In this document: one piece after another, positions 21,121 to 31,937 of the stretch
Layout: each line of letters begins with the position of its first letter
How positions within the stretch are numbered: position 1 is the first letter of the stretch
Origin: Xanthostigma xanthostigma
Taxonomy: Eukaryota > Arthropoda > Insecta > Raphidioptera > Raphidiidae
Direction: 5' to 3'
Length of the DNA stretch: 64,000 nt
NCBI GenBank assembly: GCA_963575645.1
Contig: OY754469.1
Location: 38,770,753-38,834,752, forward strand
The notes under the pieces: model-generated
What the model was told of the DNA's origin: nothing
What the model saw: the letters and a program-made list of their open reading frames with translations, nothing else
Databases searched by the model: none
Program-made: the position numbers and the translations under genes

Positions 21121-21519
21121 TTGAGCCAAAAAATATTTTCGTCATTTACAGCGCCATCTACTCAGAAATGTTTCTGACAAAAGTGTGCTATTTTTCAACG
21201 TAGAACACAAATCTGTAATAAAAATTTGAGGTACCCATTTAAAACTCCAAAGTTACTCCCGTCTCCGCCCCAAGGAGGGGGGCGGGGGTTCAAGTTTAGT
21301 GTCGCTAAATAGATCTTTTAAAAATACAACGAGCAGTATTCGAAATAATTGACCAACCTGGTATTTATGACACACCCCGTATATATATTAATGAATGCCT
21401 CTTTTTAGGAATGATATAAAAAGAAATCGAACTACATTTGATTCATGTTTTGAGAGGGATCCAGATCCTTTCGAGCCTCTGCGTATCTACGCCACTGCTG
21501 CTGCCATACGTATATTAAA

Positions 21520-21871
21520 CTAGCGGTCCCGCCCGGTTTCACCCGGGTGCAAAAGAACGAATGGAGGGAGGGACATGAGTACGCACATTCATCTTAGTTT
21601 ACCGAGATGAATGTTGTATCCAAATTTCATGATGATCGGCGTTACCGTTCAAAAGTTTTTGTCGGACGGACAAATTTTGAGTTACATTTTGCAACATTTT
21701 TCATTGATGCTCCACTCCTATTCGTCGTAGCGTGATATTATAAGGCCTATAGCATTCCTCGATAAATGGGCTATTCAAACAAAAAATAATTTTCAATGCG
21801 AACCAGTAGTTCTTGAGATTAGCGCGTTCAAACAAACAAACAAACTCTTCAGCTTTATATATTAGTATAGA
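21520..21871 (-). mobile_element. Helitron-like element, short copy without tRNA block
   Basis: CTAGCGGTCCCGCCCGGTTT at the left and TTTATATATTAGTATAGA at the right are the reverse-strand 3' and 5' ends seen at 11370 and 16797. The tRNA-like block of those copies is missing. It is inserted between A and T just outside the hAT-like element. Confidence 0.75.
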
Positions 21872-22019
21872 TATAGATTCTCTATCATCTCAACAACTAA
21901 AGGGAAATCTGTCATAAGCATCCGGATGAAGCGGGTTACCATTTCGAAAACTTAAGTTCAGCAACTTAATTAAAATTATCATCGTTGTAAATCCGGCTTT
22001 AAAAACTGTCGACCTGTTT

Positions 22020-22460
22020 TCCTCTGTGTGTGGTAGGGGGTGGGGTGGCTCTTTGGGGCGCAGTGCCAGCCGGAGGAGTGGCAGCCAGACTCACAACAGA
22101 CCCACTTGGCGCGTGTCTAGATAGTGCCCCGAGAGAGAGACAGAGAAAAACGTCTCTGCTAGAGTGCTTCGATCGTGGCAATCGACGACGGATCGTCTAT
22201 CCTCAACATTATCGCGGCAGTCTGTTCGCGTTCCGCGTCTCTTAGAGAGACTATCTGATCCAGTTGCTGCCGTTGTTGTTATTGTTGTGGATTTAAACTT
22301 AACGCGTGTGTCGCGCGTTATTTTACCGGTATCGAGGCGTCATATATGTCATATAGAGACGACGCAAATGTCAACAGATCGATCCGGTATCTGATTTGTT
22401 GACGCTGAACTTTGCAGACATTGTTGTTGAAATATCATCGCCTGACACCGTTACAAACAG
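22020..22460 (+). promoter_or_regulatory. Candidate promoter and non-coding first exon A
   Basis: This is a clearly GC- and CpG-richer block in AT-rich surroundings (TCGATCGTGGCAATCGACGA, GTCGCGCGTTATTTTACCGG). It shares nothing with the repeats in the window and ends in ACAAACAG followed by GTAATTTT, a good donor at 22461. It has no long frame with an ATG leading to the donor. It could be the 5' exon of the beta-glucuronidase gene, whose first coding exon begins at an acceptor at 48049, or of another gene. RNA evidence is needed to choose. Confidence 0.4.
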
Positions 22461-22559
22461 GTAATTTTAAATTTTTACAAATCTACATATTAAAAATTGG
22501 GTAGTATTTAAACGAGTGACTGTAAATTACAATTTTGGGTGACAAAAATAATCAATTTG

Positions 22560-23070
22560 GCTGTATTACTAAGTGAGCGACTGACTGCGCGTGACGAGAA
22601 AATAATAGTTGGGTGACTAAATTACTAAGTGATGACTAAATTACTAAGAGAGCGACTAAGTTACTAAGAGAGCGACTAAATTACGAAGTGAGCAACTGAA
22701 TAGAACTGCGTTTTCTAAAAAATATGTATTTAATTGACTGTCAATTAAATATACATTTTTTAGAAAACGCAGTTCTATTCAAACAATTAACTATTTAATT
22801 CGCATACCCTGTTATCGTTCACCCCGGAATTGTTTTTTTAAAAACTCCACCTTTGCTCCATCGCGTTTCACTGCGAGACAATTCGCATACCCCTTTATCA
22901 AAAAAAAGCGGTAGTTTTCAATCTTCATGAAAATGTAATTTTTAAGTTGTAGTCTCAAAGTGACAAAAAAATAAAGAGTAAAAACAAAAAAGGATATCTG
23001 CTTCAATATTACCGAAGGCATTCTAGTCGCTCACTTAGTAATTTAGTCACCTAACTATTATTTTAATATC
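22560..23070. repeat. Tandem 20-bp repeat with central perfect palindrome
   Basis: GACTAAATTACTAAGAGAGC and close variants repeat four times between 22615 and 22694. At 22696-22782 a near-perfect palindrome follows (TAGAACTGCGTTTTCTAAAA and its mirror). At 23020-23067 the tandem unit reappears in reverse (GTCGCTCACTTAGTAATTTA, then TAACTATTATT). The whole could be one foldback element whose ends are the tandem blocks. Confidence 0.55.
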
Positions 23071-23255
23071 TCAAGCTATTAAAGCAGCATCTCATCATCA
23101 GTCACGAAATTTGTTTTTTTATTCGACCGTTTTATAATTCCCCTTAAAAATTCAAGCCTAAGGCTTCCGCGTACCGGAATTCAGAGGTTTTTTGTAATTT
23201 TGGGTCAGCATTTTCAAGCCTATCGATTCCGGAAGAAATTCCAAAATCTACTTCA

Positions 23256-24175
23256 TTAGCGGCCCGGTTCGGCTTCGTCCGGGTGCAAATTTAACATGTA
23301 GATAATTTAGTATAACTTTTTCTTATTAAAATTATATTTTATAGCTCGTGTAGATTTAATTTTGACTCACGCGCTTTGCTCGTCCACTCAAAATAATTAT
23401 TACATTATTCTTATTATTATTTTTATACTCGGGTGAAGCCAGACTCTGACAAGTAATTAGCCAGGGCTAGCTTTTATATTAGGCTGAATTGCGATGAAGT
23501 TTGAATGATTGGGAAAAAAAGCGACGCAATATAAAGCAACAAATATAACAGGGATACATGAGGAATGGATATTATAGGATTGGGGACGGGTCTAAATCTT
23601 CTCAAGAAATGAGCTATCGAATCTGTTCAGTATAGCAGATTCAATCCGACTTGAATCCGAGCAAGGCCGTAGGCAGGGGGGGTGTTTTGAGGGTTCAAAC
23701 CTCTCCCGAAATGCCTTAGCCAAACCACCGTTTTATACATATAATTACTGAAATATTTTCGACTGTTTTTTCAATCTGCGATACGATAATTGAATTCCAC
23801 GTTCTTCGGAACGAGTAAAATCGAAATGTAATGTATTGTTAATAAATTAGTTGAATCGTTAAACTCTTTTGTCGAAATCTAAGTCAGCCACCTTTTAATT
23901 TTTGTATTATAATATATACATATGTGTGCTTATTTTAAAATAAAGTTGTTACTTATTGTCTCCGGTCCAGAGCTCGACTCCCCCCGAAGTGAATTTTTGG
24001 CTACGGCCTTGTACCAGAGCGAAGTCGGGGTGGAAAGTTTGTTATAGACCTAAACCTCCCTTAAAAAATAAACCATCGAAAGGTGAAAACCGCATTCAAA
24101 TCCGTTCAGTAGCTCCTGTGCTTTTAGCGAACATACAGACAGAAGCGAACGTGAACTTATTACTCTAACGACAAT
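23256..24175 (-). mobile_element. Helitron-like debris split by a hAT MITE
   Basis: TTAGCGGCCCGGTTCGGCTT followed by CGTCCGGGTG at 23260 has the look of a reverse-strand Helitron 3' end. Debris continues to about 24175 (GCGAACATACAGACAGAAGC). The MITE at 23664-24012 interrupts it. No clear 5' end. Confidence 0.4.
23664..24012. mobile_element. hAT-like MITE
   Basis: CAAGGCCGTAGGCAGGGGGG at the left mirrors TTTTTGGCTACGGCCTTG at the right. The flanking octamers AATCCGAG and TACCAGAG agree at five of eight positions. Related in end sequence to 38047-38300. Confidence 0.5.
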
Positions 24176-24520
24176 TCTGAAAAAGTAGGGAGTGACTCGT
24201 CATTACAATACGGTTCGTAGAATAAGCGACCCGTACTACAGTCGATAAATATATATTTTTTTGCAAATTTTCGAGTTTCAACGTTTCAGTCAACGTTTTT
24301 TTTTCTGTCAGTAAACATGTTCCAATCATAAAAACGTTTCTTCTATAAGCAGTATATGCAGACCTTTCTCAACATTAATTGTGTAGACTGTCATTTCCTG
24401 AAAAATTCATCGTTTGTGTTATTCGCAAAAAGTCCGAGAATGTCGGGTTTTTTGTGACCCCGCGTGAACTGAGTCAGAGTCTATTAGTATAGTTATTAAT
24501 AGATTTGATTTGCAGTCTAA
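24176..24520. other. Non-coding, no recognised element
   Basis: Nothing identified. Confidence 0.3.
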
Positions 24521-25306
24521 TAGGCCCCACTCACGATCACACTTCATGCAACAGTTCAGTGTTCAAACTTATAGTTCAGTGAAGCATGATAGTGTGTGGG
24601 ACAAATAAACACTGAAACCAACACTGAAGTCAAGCATGAACTCATCAAATGCATCTTGATTTTTGAACGACTTCAGTGTTCAGTGTTCAAGTAAACTGTT
24701 GTGTGTGTGGGTCTTTTTCAGTTCAGTTTTTAGAGTTCTGTGTTTTGTACAACCAGAAGCCAAAAATCTCAATGTTGCTGCCTTTTTTGTGCAGAAATAG
24801 ATTTTCACATATTTGTGTCCTGGTTCTTAATAAATAGGGTAACTAATTCCAGTAAATAATTGTAAGTTAATTCATTCATTCGTAAATAATTATTGCAATC
24901 AAGCGGCTCAAGTTGTAATTCATTAATCAAATAAACATGACTTCTTGAATCACGCATTTCTAACCAATTTTTCACCCATATTCTTCTTTTTTTTCTTATT
25001 TCTCTGTTTTAAATACAATCCCATAGCTCTGAACAGCCAATCCTCACCATTTAAATTACTCATTTAGTTCTTTTAATGAACTATACTCTATAGTATAATA
25101 TTATAGTGTGTATATAATATAATATATCTTATGTATCTATACTCGACGAGTGTATGCCAACAACTGAACCAAATTGAACACAAAAAATTTAAAAAACTGA
25201 GCAGTTTGCATGAACTGTGTGTGGTGCCAGTCAGTCTTTCGATTAATCTGTCCAACTTCACTGAACACTGAACTGTGGCATGAAGTTTGATCGTGAGTGG
25301 GGCCTA
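24521..25306. mobile_element. Terminal-inverted-repeat element, PIF/Harbinger-like
   Basis: TAGGCCCCACTCACGATCA at the left mirrors TGATCGTGAGTGGGGCCTA at the right. Flanks are TAA and TTA, which fit a TWA target with one mismatch. Subterminal TTCAGTGTTCAA-type motifs recur on both sides (GTTCAGTGTTCAAAC, CTTCAGTGTTCAGTG). No transposase. Confidence 0.65.
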
Positions 25307-25404
25307 TTAAAAACACAGCAAAATTTGTAACTGGGGTTATTGATTTTACTAAATTTTAAAAAAGCTTGAAACTTTAGCCTGTACAATACTTTTATTTTTA
25401 TTGC

Positions 25405-25440
25405 CAACGTTTCGTCTACCATATTAGATTTCTTCAGGGC
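25405..25440 (-). ncRNA. Hammerhead ribozyme core (left of the pair)
   Basis: Minus strand: CTGAAGA (25431-25437), AATCTAATATGGTAGAC as stem-loop II with TCTA pairing with TAGA, then GAAAC (25409-25413). A helix III partner is not evident nearby. Confidence 0.5.
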
Positions 25441-25640
25441 TCAAAATGTAATTTATTGCTAAAAATTATAACCTCATAGTGAGGTTATAATGGACACGAG
25501 ATGTTTTCGACATTTTTAATCTTAGACGTTTTTTATAACATTTTAAATCATTAAAATTGTTTTATGTAGGAACAGTTTGAACAACGCACAACTGGTTATT
25601 GATAAAGACGACGAATGTATAATAAATTACAATTTAAGTC

Positions 25641-25680
25641 CTGAGGAGGTCTAAAATTGTAGACGAAACGTTGGCAATAA
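25641..25680 (+). ncRNA. Hammerhead ribozyme core (right of the pair)
   Basis: CTGAGGA (25641-25647), then GGTCTAAAATTGTAGAC, in which GTCTA pairs perfectly with TAGAC, then GAAAC (25665-25669). This is the cleanest core in the window. The upstream helix III strand is not resolved by eye. Confidence 0.6.
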
Positions 25681-25966
25681 AAATAGGGATACAGTATACA
25701 GACTAAATCACTATTTTTTCCCGTTATTATATTATCTAAATCACATAGGAAAAACGATAACAATAATAAATATGAATTTATGAATTTATCTCATAAGCAT
25801 TGACAACTGATGATAAAAGTGCATTTTCAGTAAAATAATATTTTCGGTTGACTAGCTATTTTTGTATCTCTTAGCGTCATACTGATAATTAGTCAATAAT
25901 ATAACTCAAAACTGATAATCAGGCATTTAAAAATATACTTAAATAAATCCGATTATTATTTAAACA

Positions 25967-26300
25967 CTAGCGGCCCTGTCCGGCTTCGTCCGGATTTGTT
26001 GATTACCTATTGAAGGTAGACATATTATGCTGCAGAGATCTTTAAATAAATTAATAATAATTTTTTTACTATAATTTATTGGTTGATTATTGTAAACAAT
26101 ATTAAATTACTTCGAAAACTTTTAAATAAGAAAAATGTCCTCATAGGATGCCCGTCCGCGCGTGTATGTTCGAGCGACCGCGTCTTACAGACGTAGCTCC
26201 GCTGCTCCCACTTATTACCATATCCCCTTCGGCCATAACCTCGATCCCACTACGGGAGATTCGAATATGCATAAGTGGTGGGACAATGGATCTTAGTGAT
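25967..26300 (-). mobile_element. Helitron-like element, family 3, copy 2
   Basis: CTAGCGGCCCTGTCCGGCTT at 25967 matches the element at 16015 and the match continues for about 300 bases. The 60-residue frame here is a shadow. Near its end (ACCTCGATCCCACTACGGG) there is a possible decayed B box. Confidence 0.55.
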
Positions 26301-26734
26301 AGCTCAAATAATAGAAAGTCCATATAAATGTAATCGATTTATTAACTCAAAAATGCATTTTAAATAGTGAAATCTAAATGTCCCTGAACAAATAGATGGA
26401 AAATAAACTATTTCCAAACTGGTTAATATTTTAGAAATAAAAGGGATTATATCTAGGATGTTCTGTGGGCCAGCCCAACCCTGATCAGAAGTGTTGCGAT
26501 AAAAATATCAGCTATTATATAAAAAAAGATTGATCTAAGTAAAATAAAACTGAAATGTTGTACCTGCGTTGCTATGTTGTTTATCTAATATATAAAAAAA
26601 AAACAACTTTATCCGATCAGATAACAGCTTTTGAGTGGCATGTGATCACTTTATTAATTTGAACTGATTAAGATAACAATTATCTCATTGAGCACTTACG
26701 CTTTTTATTGATTTCACTTCTCTCGATTTAATGT

Positions 26735-27135
26735 CAGTTTTGAACAGCTGATTGTTTTTATTTTTAATATTTCCGAAACTATAAAATTTAGAATTTTTTT
26801 TTTTTATAAAACTAAAGTAAATAGAATAATGATCCGTTGTTAAAATATATCGTTATAGTAGAAAAAGTAACGTTATATAGGACACATATCTGCTGCGCAT
26901 GCGCCGATTATCCCCAAAAACAATTTGCATGTCAAATATCTAACCAAAATTTGGTTTCGACCCGATCAACCGTTTGACATGTATCGTGTTCACAAACTCA
27001 CGCATAAACTGTTTCTAAAAATATATGTTTTTAGGTCTCGGGGGACCTCATACCATTTTTTTTTTAATTTTTAAATGTGAATTTTTACTTAAATTAGTGC
27101 CGTTCCTCATTTTGTACGCAGTTGGAATGGTAAAA
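26735..27135. repeat. Dispersed ACCATTCCAAC repeat, copy 2 (reverse)
   Basis: The reverse complement follows 17867-18270 in order: the TTTCGGAAATATT-like stretch, GCGCATGCGC, the GGTTTCGACCCGATCAA region, and the terminal GTTGGAATGGTA at 27121-27132. Confidence 0.5.
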
Positions 27136-27140
27136 TATTG

Positions 27141-28980
27141 AATTGGCTGTAGACACGAAAAAAATATGGCATTCCAGTTATTTTAACAAATAGTACGTCA
27201 CTTACACTTACCTCAGTGCTCGAGCGTCTATTATCTAAAATATTTCTCTCTCTCATTTATATACTGTATAAAAATGCCTAAGGATCGATTTTATAGACAG
27301 TCAAATTTTCAATGAGAGCATTAATTGCAAAATTCAATTTTTTCCTTAAAACTCTATGCTTTTTAACTTTTTTCTATCAATTTTAAGCTTATGACATTCA
27401 CAATTTGATTTTTTTTTATAAACATATTAGAATATTTTAGACTGCTGGTATAGAGATGTGTGCCCATAAGCATAAAATGCTTAGGGCATCAAGGAGGCTT
27501 AATGCACTGTATGTACCTATATGAATTTGTATGAGAAAAAAATGAAGATTTTGAAAATGTAAAAAATATATGTCGCTATTTGAAAAAATTTAGTAGGATA
27601 CACGACTTCACTGTTACCACTTTCGGTGAACCCACTGTATACCAACTACACAATATAACAACCAACTACATAAAATAACGTTAATTAAAAAGGAATAAAT
27701 TCATTGTTATGAAGTATTGTTTTACACTATTTCTAAAGACTAAATTGAGAAAATTTAAAGTTTCCTAGTTGATAAACATAGCGATAACATTATTTTATTG
27801 TTCTAATAATGCAAAGAATTATGTAATGTTAACAGCATTTTTACCGTTGGAATTTTTGGAAAAAATTAATTCTAACCGATTTTATAACGATTGAATATTG
27901 GAAAAGTTATTTATACCTACGTTTATCTAAAATTGGTATCGCTAAAGAAATCGTTATAAAATTGGTATACTAAAGTTGAATGGATTTGTGTTTTTTCTGG
28001 CTTGGTCCGACCAGCGAAACCCGTTTCTGAAAAAAAAGGCGCAATTTGCAATTACGGAAACAAAAAAAAAGTGATCGTTAATTACTCGAGAAGTAATTGA
28101 CCGATGACGCTAAAATTATTCATGCATGTTTGGGTCAACATAGACATTATTTTTGAAAATTTTCAGCTATCTATGTGCGGTCATTTTTTATTAAAAAAAT
28201 AGTGAAAAAACGTGTTTTTTTAACTTTCGGGGCTATTTGCAAGTTAACAATTGCACTTACCGACCTCTGTCAGTGCTCATTTTTTAGGAAATTTCATAAG
28301 GAACAACTTTCTGAATGCATATGCTATACTAAAAATCAAGAGGAACGGAGATATTAAAGGAAATAGAGAAAAAAGCACTATTTTCGTCACTAATTGTCAA
28401 TTATAAAATCAAGCACACCAACAATTTGTAAGCAAACTTAGGGGGTTGAACTACACCCTAAAACGAAGCGATTCCAACAATAATCTTGCCTGTGCTCGAA
28501 TAATGCACTTTTTAATGTTTTTACCTCCTCGCCTCGCCGTCTAGGCTATATAGTTTTTAGCACATCATCGATTGTACAATAAAACCATTTAACTTTAAAA
28601 GCTTCTTTACCTATTTTTTTAAACAGTTGAAGGCGTAACGCAAATTATTCAATTCGCCTGTTCAAAGTATGTCACGTTTTTGTAAGTCAAAAGTACACTG
28701 TGCCGTCTGTCTTGTTCCATCTCCTTTACCATGTATGGTATATACTGTAATCCGCCGCTTCCATTACTCCGAAACAGGTTAGTGAATGACGGCCATTGTG
28801 TCACTGTGTGAAGTTTAACACATTAATGTATACACAGAAATCAAATAAATTTCAAAAAAATTGTTGCACAATCAACATTTCCGACAAGCATGCTTTGGCT
28901 AATATTTACATATTATGTACTTAAAACCCATAATATGTAATCATGCAAACGAATAGCAACTTTTTTCTGACAGATCTTCA
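27141..28980. other. Non-coding, 1.8 kb with no recognised element
   Basis: No repeat boundary, RNA gene or credible coding sequence is visible. If exon A or B belongs to the beta-glucuronidase gene, part or all of this is intron or upstream sequence. Confidence 0.3.
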
Positions 28981-28984
28981 GAAC

Positions 28985-29104
28985 AAACACTATTTTTTAT
29001 TCAATAAATAAAATTATCGACCAATTTTTCAGACAAATATTTTAACAAAAAATAATAATTAATATATTGACGTTGCAGTCCGGATTTGGATCTTCTTCAG
29101 AATG
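28985..29104 (-). mobile_element. Penelope-like fragment, uninterrupted
   Basis: It contains AATAAATAAAATTATCGACC and AATTTTTCAGACAAAT, then on the right the hammerhead region. It is the version without the MITE seen at 20580-21065. On the minus strand CTGAAGA (29094-29100) and the stem II strands match 21085-21120, but the second core strand reads GCAAC instead of GAAAC, which should abolish cleavage. Confidence 0.5.
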
Positions 29105-29231
29105 ATATAAATGAATAGATTGGCTATAACGCAAACTCTTCGCGATATTCGCAAAACGCTCCTAAAGAAGTTTAACTTAAAAAAATATATGTAAATCGGT
29201 TGAGTAGGGGCCGCTGGCGGACAGTCAAAAG

Positions 29232-29596
29232 AAATATAATAATAGTGATAATATAGCGTTTAACGTCCGTTTCTAGACTTTATGTCATAACAGACGCCAT
29301 TCGAACCATTACTATTTTACATTTACCACACTTCCCTTTATTTTCTACATTTTATCAACTCCAACTAATTAATTAGCAATGGGCGAATGAAGGAATTTTA
29401 GGACATTAGGGGTAAGGTAGTCTAATTTTGAGCATAGGAGTTTGACAGGCAATCGGCCATGGCCTTGAATAAGAAACCATCTCGATATTTATCTGGAATT
29501 ATTGAGACAAACCATGGAAAACCTCAACAAGATGGTCGGTACAGGAATTACCGTTTCTCGGCGAGAGGCAGCAGGAAAAAATCCCAGCCACATCTG
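29232..29596 (-). mobile_element. tRNA-derived SINE, copy B (head missing)
   Basis: The body matches copies A and C (CATGGCCGATTGCCTGTC and CGAGAAACGGTAATTC on the minus strand). It stops at CACATCTG, just short of the tRNA-like head, so it is 5'-truncated. Confidence 0.65.
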
Positions 29597-29699
29597 AAAA
29601 GCGATCGTGTTTTAAATAATATTTGAATTCGATTTCACTTTCGTCATTTCAGATCTGCAAATATATTCTTGTACAACGACGATTATTATCTGGACCTAA

Positions 29700-29994
29700 A
29701 TTACTGTTTTCAGTCACGTGACGCGTTGTTGTTTTGTTTACGGATTAAGTGCGGCGGTGGTGACACGAACCACTGAACTCTTATAAATAACAAATAACGC
29801 ACTGTCGTGTGTTCAAAAGCGCGTACGCAATGATTACGACGACAGTCGATTTTATAACAACGCGTTGACGGTCAGATATCGAAAGGTCGCCTGGCTCGAT
29901 GACATCGCGAATGTTGTCGGGAATATTCAGTTTACGGTGTGAAATATTAGTGTAAATCGACCTCTTATAACATTAATTTTTTAAAGAAACACAG
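29700..29994 (+). promoter_or_regulatory. Candidate promoter and non-coding first exon B
   Basis: This is a unique, CpG-bearing block. TATAAATA stands at 29782-29789, and about 200 bases farther on the block ends in AAAGAAACACAG followed by GTACAC, a usable donor at 29995. There is no ATG frame that reads through to the donor convincingly. It is the nearest such block upstream of the first coding exon of the beta-glucuronidase gene at 48050, which would make an 18-kb intron. Alternatively it starts a different gene. Confidence 0.4.
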
Positions 29995-30062
29995 GTACAC
30001 ATTTTTATTTATTTATACTTAGCCTAAACCCGCGGCCTCGCTCGCGGTTTATAATAATACTG

Positions 30063-30561
30063 TAGTGATGTGCCGGAGGGAGAAGAAAGATCCGTCTCCG
30101 TATCCGTTAGTTTATGGTGGATCTTTTACCTTATTAATTTTCAATTCATAGATGAAATTTTATATATATAGGGGATTAGGTAATAATGAAAAACTGTTAA
30201 ATTCCATTCAGATTATTTTTTATTTTTTAAAATCGTATTTGGCACCTTTATATTGCAAACATTTATCGTAGTGAGTACCATACCAATAGTATATAACTCA
30301 AAGGTACTAAAAAACTATCTTTATAATGAGATATTGCACATCGATCTTTGGAAAGAGACAATCTGTTATGAGAGTTAACTCTTAAAGAGGTCAATAACTT
30401 TTTCCCATAACAGATAGTCTCTTTCCAAAGGTCGATGTGCAATATTTACCGCCGCGTACTCTAAGAAAGTTAAGATACGTATCCGCAGAACTTGAAACCA
30501 AATATCCGTATTCAGATCCGTATCCGCGGATATACATTTTTAACGATCCGGCACATCACTA
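30063..30561. mobile_element. hAT MITE with TAGTGATGTGCCGG ends, copy 2
   Basis: It starts TAGTGATGTGCCGGAGGGAG and ends GATCCGGCACATCACTA. The interior matches 20580-21065, including the hairpin around CATAACAGATAGTCTCTTTC. The flanking octamers no longer match well, so the insertion is older or rearranged. Confidence 0.7.
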
Positions 30562-30973
30562 AATAATAGCAGCCTGGCCCGACTTCATCCGAATTTAACG
30601 ATAGACATATTTTCAATTAACTATAATCGTATTTACCCGGTATATTGTCTAGGAAAAAGAGCCCCCTTTTATGATAGCATAATGAGACCAACCCAAATGT
30701 TTTGTTTCGGTAATTGTGGAAGTCCAAAAAAGTCTCCGGCTATGAGCATTTATGTATACACTGCACGCCGTGTGAATTCAGAATTCGAATGACTTGAAAT
30801 TGGCTGTTTTACAAATATTAGTTTGTATTTAACAAGCTCTGTTCAAAATTTTATCTATATCGTCACCGATTTAGAAAAAAATAGTATATATTACACCACA
30901 AGGGCCGAAAGTGTGATATCTCGCCCTGTGCGACATGATGCCTGAGGCGTATCCGAGTAGAAACATTCAAATA

Positions 30974-31934
30974 CAGTCGAACCTGGATAAGCAAGAACAA
31001 GGAACCGCGATCTCTTTTTCTCTTATGGAGGTTTTTCACTAACCCGAGTTTCTAGCTTATAGAAGTGTAACAGGAGTGGCCTTTTTCACTTAGGCCTAGC
31101 ACACATGAAGAGCGTTCAACGCGCGTTGACCCAACGCGCGTTTACAATTTCTATACAATTGTATAGAACTGTTTATATGATAACGCGCGTTGGTGGCGCG
31201 TTGAACCCGCGTTATCATATAAACAGTTCTATACAATTGTATAGAAACTGTAAACGCGCGTTGGGCCAACGCGCGTTGAACGCCTCTCATATAAACTAGG
31301 CCTTATAGACGCCTATAAAAACAATGTTAGTTCAGCTATATATTATATTATATCGTGTCCATCGAGATAATAATTAATAAGAAAAATTGCAGGATTGTGG
31401 ACAAAAAGTTCGATTTATTAATTGTACGACGTGACTTTTTCAAGTACAAATGTGAAAATTCAAAACAATAATTATGAAAATAAACATTAATTACTAACCA
31501 TAGCAATTAACAAAAGTTAAAGTACATAAGACAAAAACATGGCAACAAGTTTATGTATAAATTTTTTAAACAATAAAAATAAATATAAAAAATACGAAAG
31601 TTAGTTTAATTTCATAACATAGTTATACTGACTACTTAAATTTTGAGTATCTGTTCTATAATTAACAATAATTAATTATTAGTTAGTTCAGCTATTTATG
31701 ACTCATTCTTAAATTTCGTGGAACTTATAATATGTTCGACTATCGCTTATATAGGTACAGGCAAGTAGTAGTCTCAGTTATAGAGGTCCATGAGTGCAAA
31801 ACGTCTGTTTCTTATAGAGGTTTCTATTTCTCACTTATAGAGGTTTTAGAGGGTTGCAAAAACGGTACCTGGCAATTACTCTCACTTAGAGAGTTTTCTC
31901 GCTTACCCAGTTCTCACTCACTCAGGTTTGACTG
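30974..31934. mobile_element. Pogo-like element with nested palindrome
   Basis: CAGTCGAACCTGGATAAGC at the left and CTCACTCAGGTTTGACTG at the right are inverted ends of the pogo/Tigger type, with TA on both sides. Subterminal copies of TTATAGAGGTTT-like sequence occur toward both ends. No transposase remains. It is interrupted by the palindromic MITE at 31092-31303. Confidence 0.7.
31092..31303. mobile_element. Doubled palindromic MITE
   Basis: It starts AGGCCTAGCACACATGAAGA like the element at 6841-6977, reaches its GCGCGTTGAAC arm, and then runs back through CCGCGTTATCATATAAACAG, so that the core hairpin is present twice in opposite orientation. The right end reads CTAGGCCT. The overlapping 64-residue frames on both strands are a product of the symmetry. 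Confidence 0.7.
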
Positions 31935-31937
31935 TAT

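Larger units (their letters stand above)
20405..21497. mobile_element. hAT-like element hosting two nested insertions
   Basis: CAGTGCCGTAGATAGG at the left mirrors the right end CGTATCTACGCCACTG. The flanking octamers TTGCTACC and CTGCTGCC agree at six of eight positions, as expected of an old 8-bp hAT target duplication. Most of the interior is a later Penelope-like fragment, itself split by a hAT MITE. No transposase is visible. Confidence 0.5.
25371..25700. repeat. Penelope-like terminal repeats in inverted pair
   Basis: TTTTTATTGCCAACGTTTCG at the left is mirrored by CGAAACGTTGGCAATAAAAA at the right. Each contains a hammerhead core, on opposite strands. About 200 bases of unrelated sequence lie between. 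Inverted terminal repeats carrying hammerheads are a known Penelope-like layout; no coding region remains. Confidence 0.6.

Noticed and set aside
14540..30960. Possible shared repeat between about 14.55 kb and 30.9 kb
   Set aside because: Only short phrases (CACTTTCGG.C, CATCATG/CATGATGCCTGAGG) match, too little to define an element.
31096..31299. Pair of overlapping 64-residue frames on opposite strands with almost the same protein
   Set aside because: The similarity is a mirror effect of the palindromic MITE, not coding.
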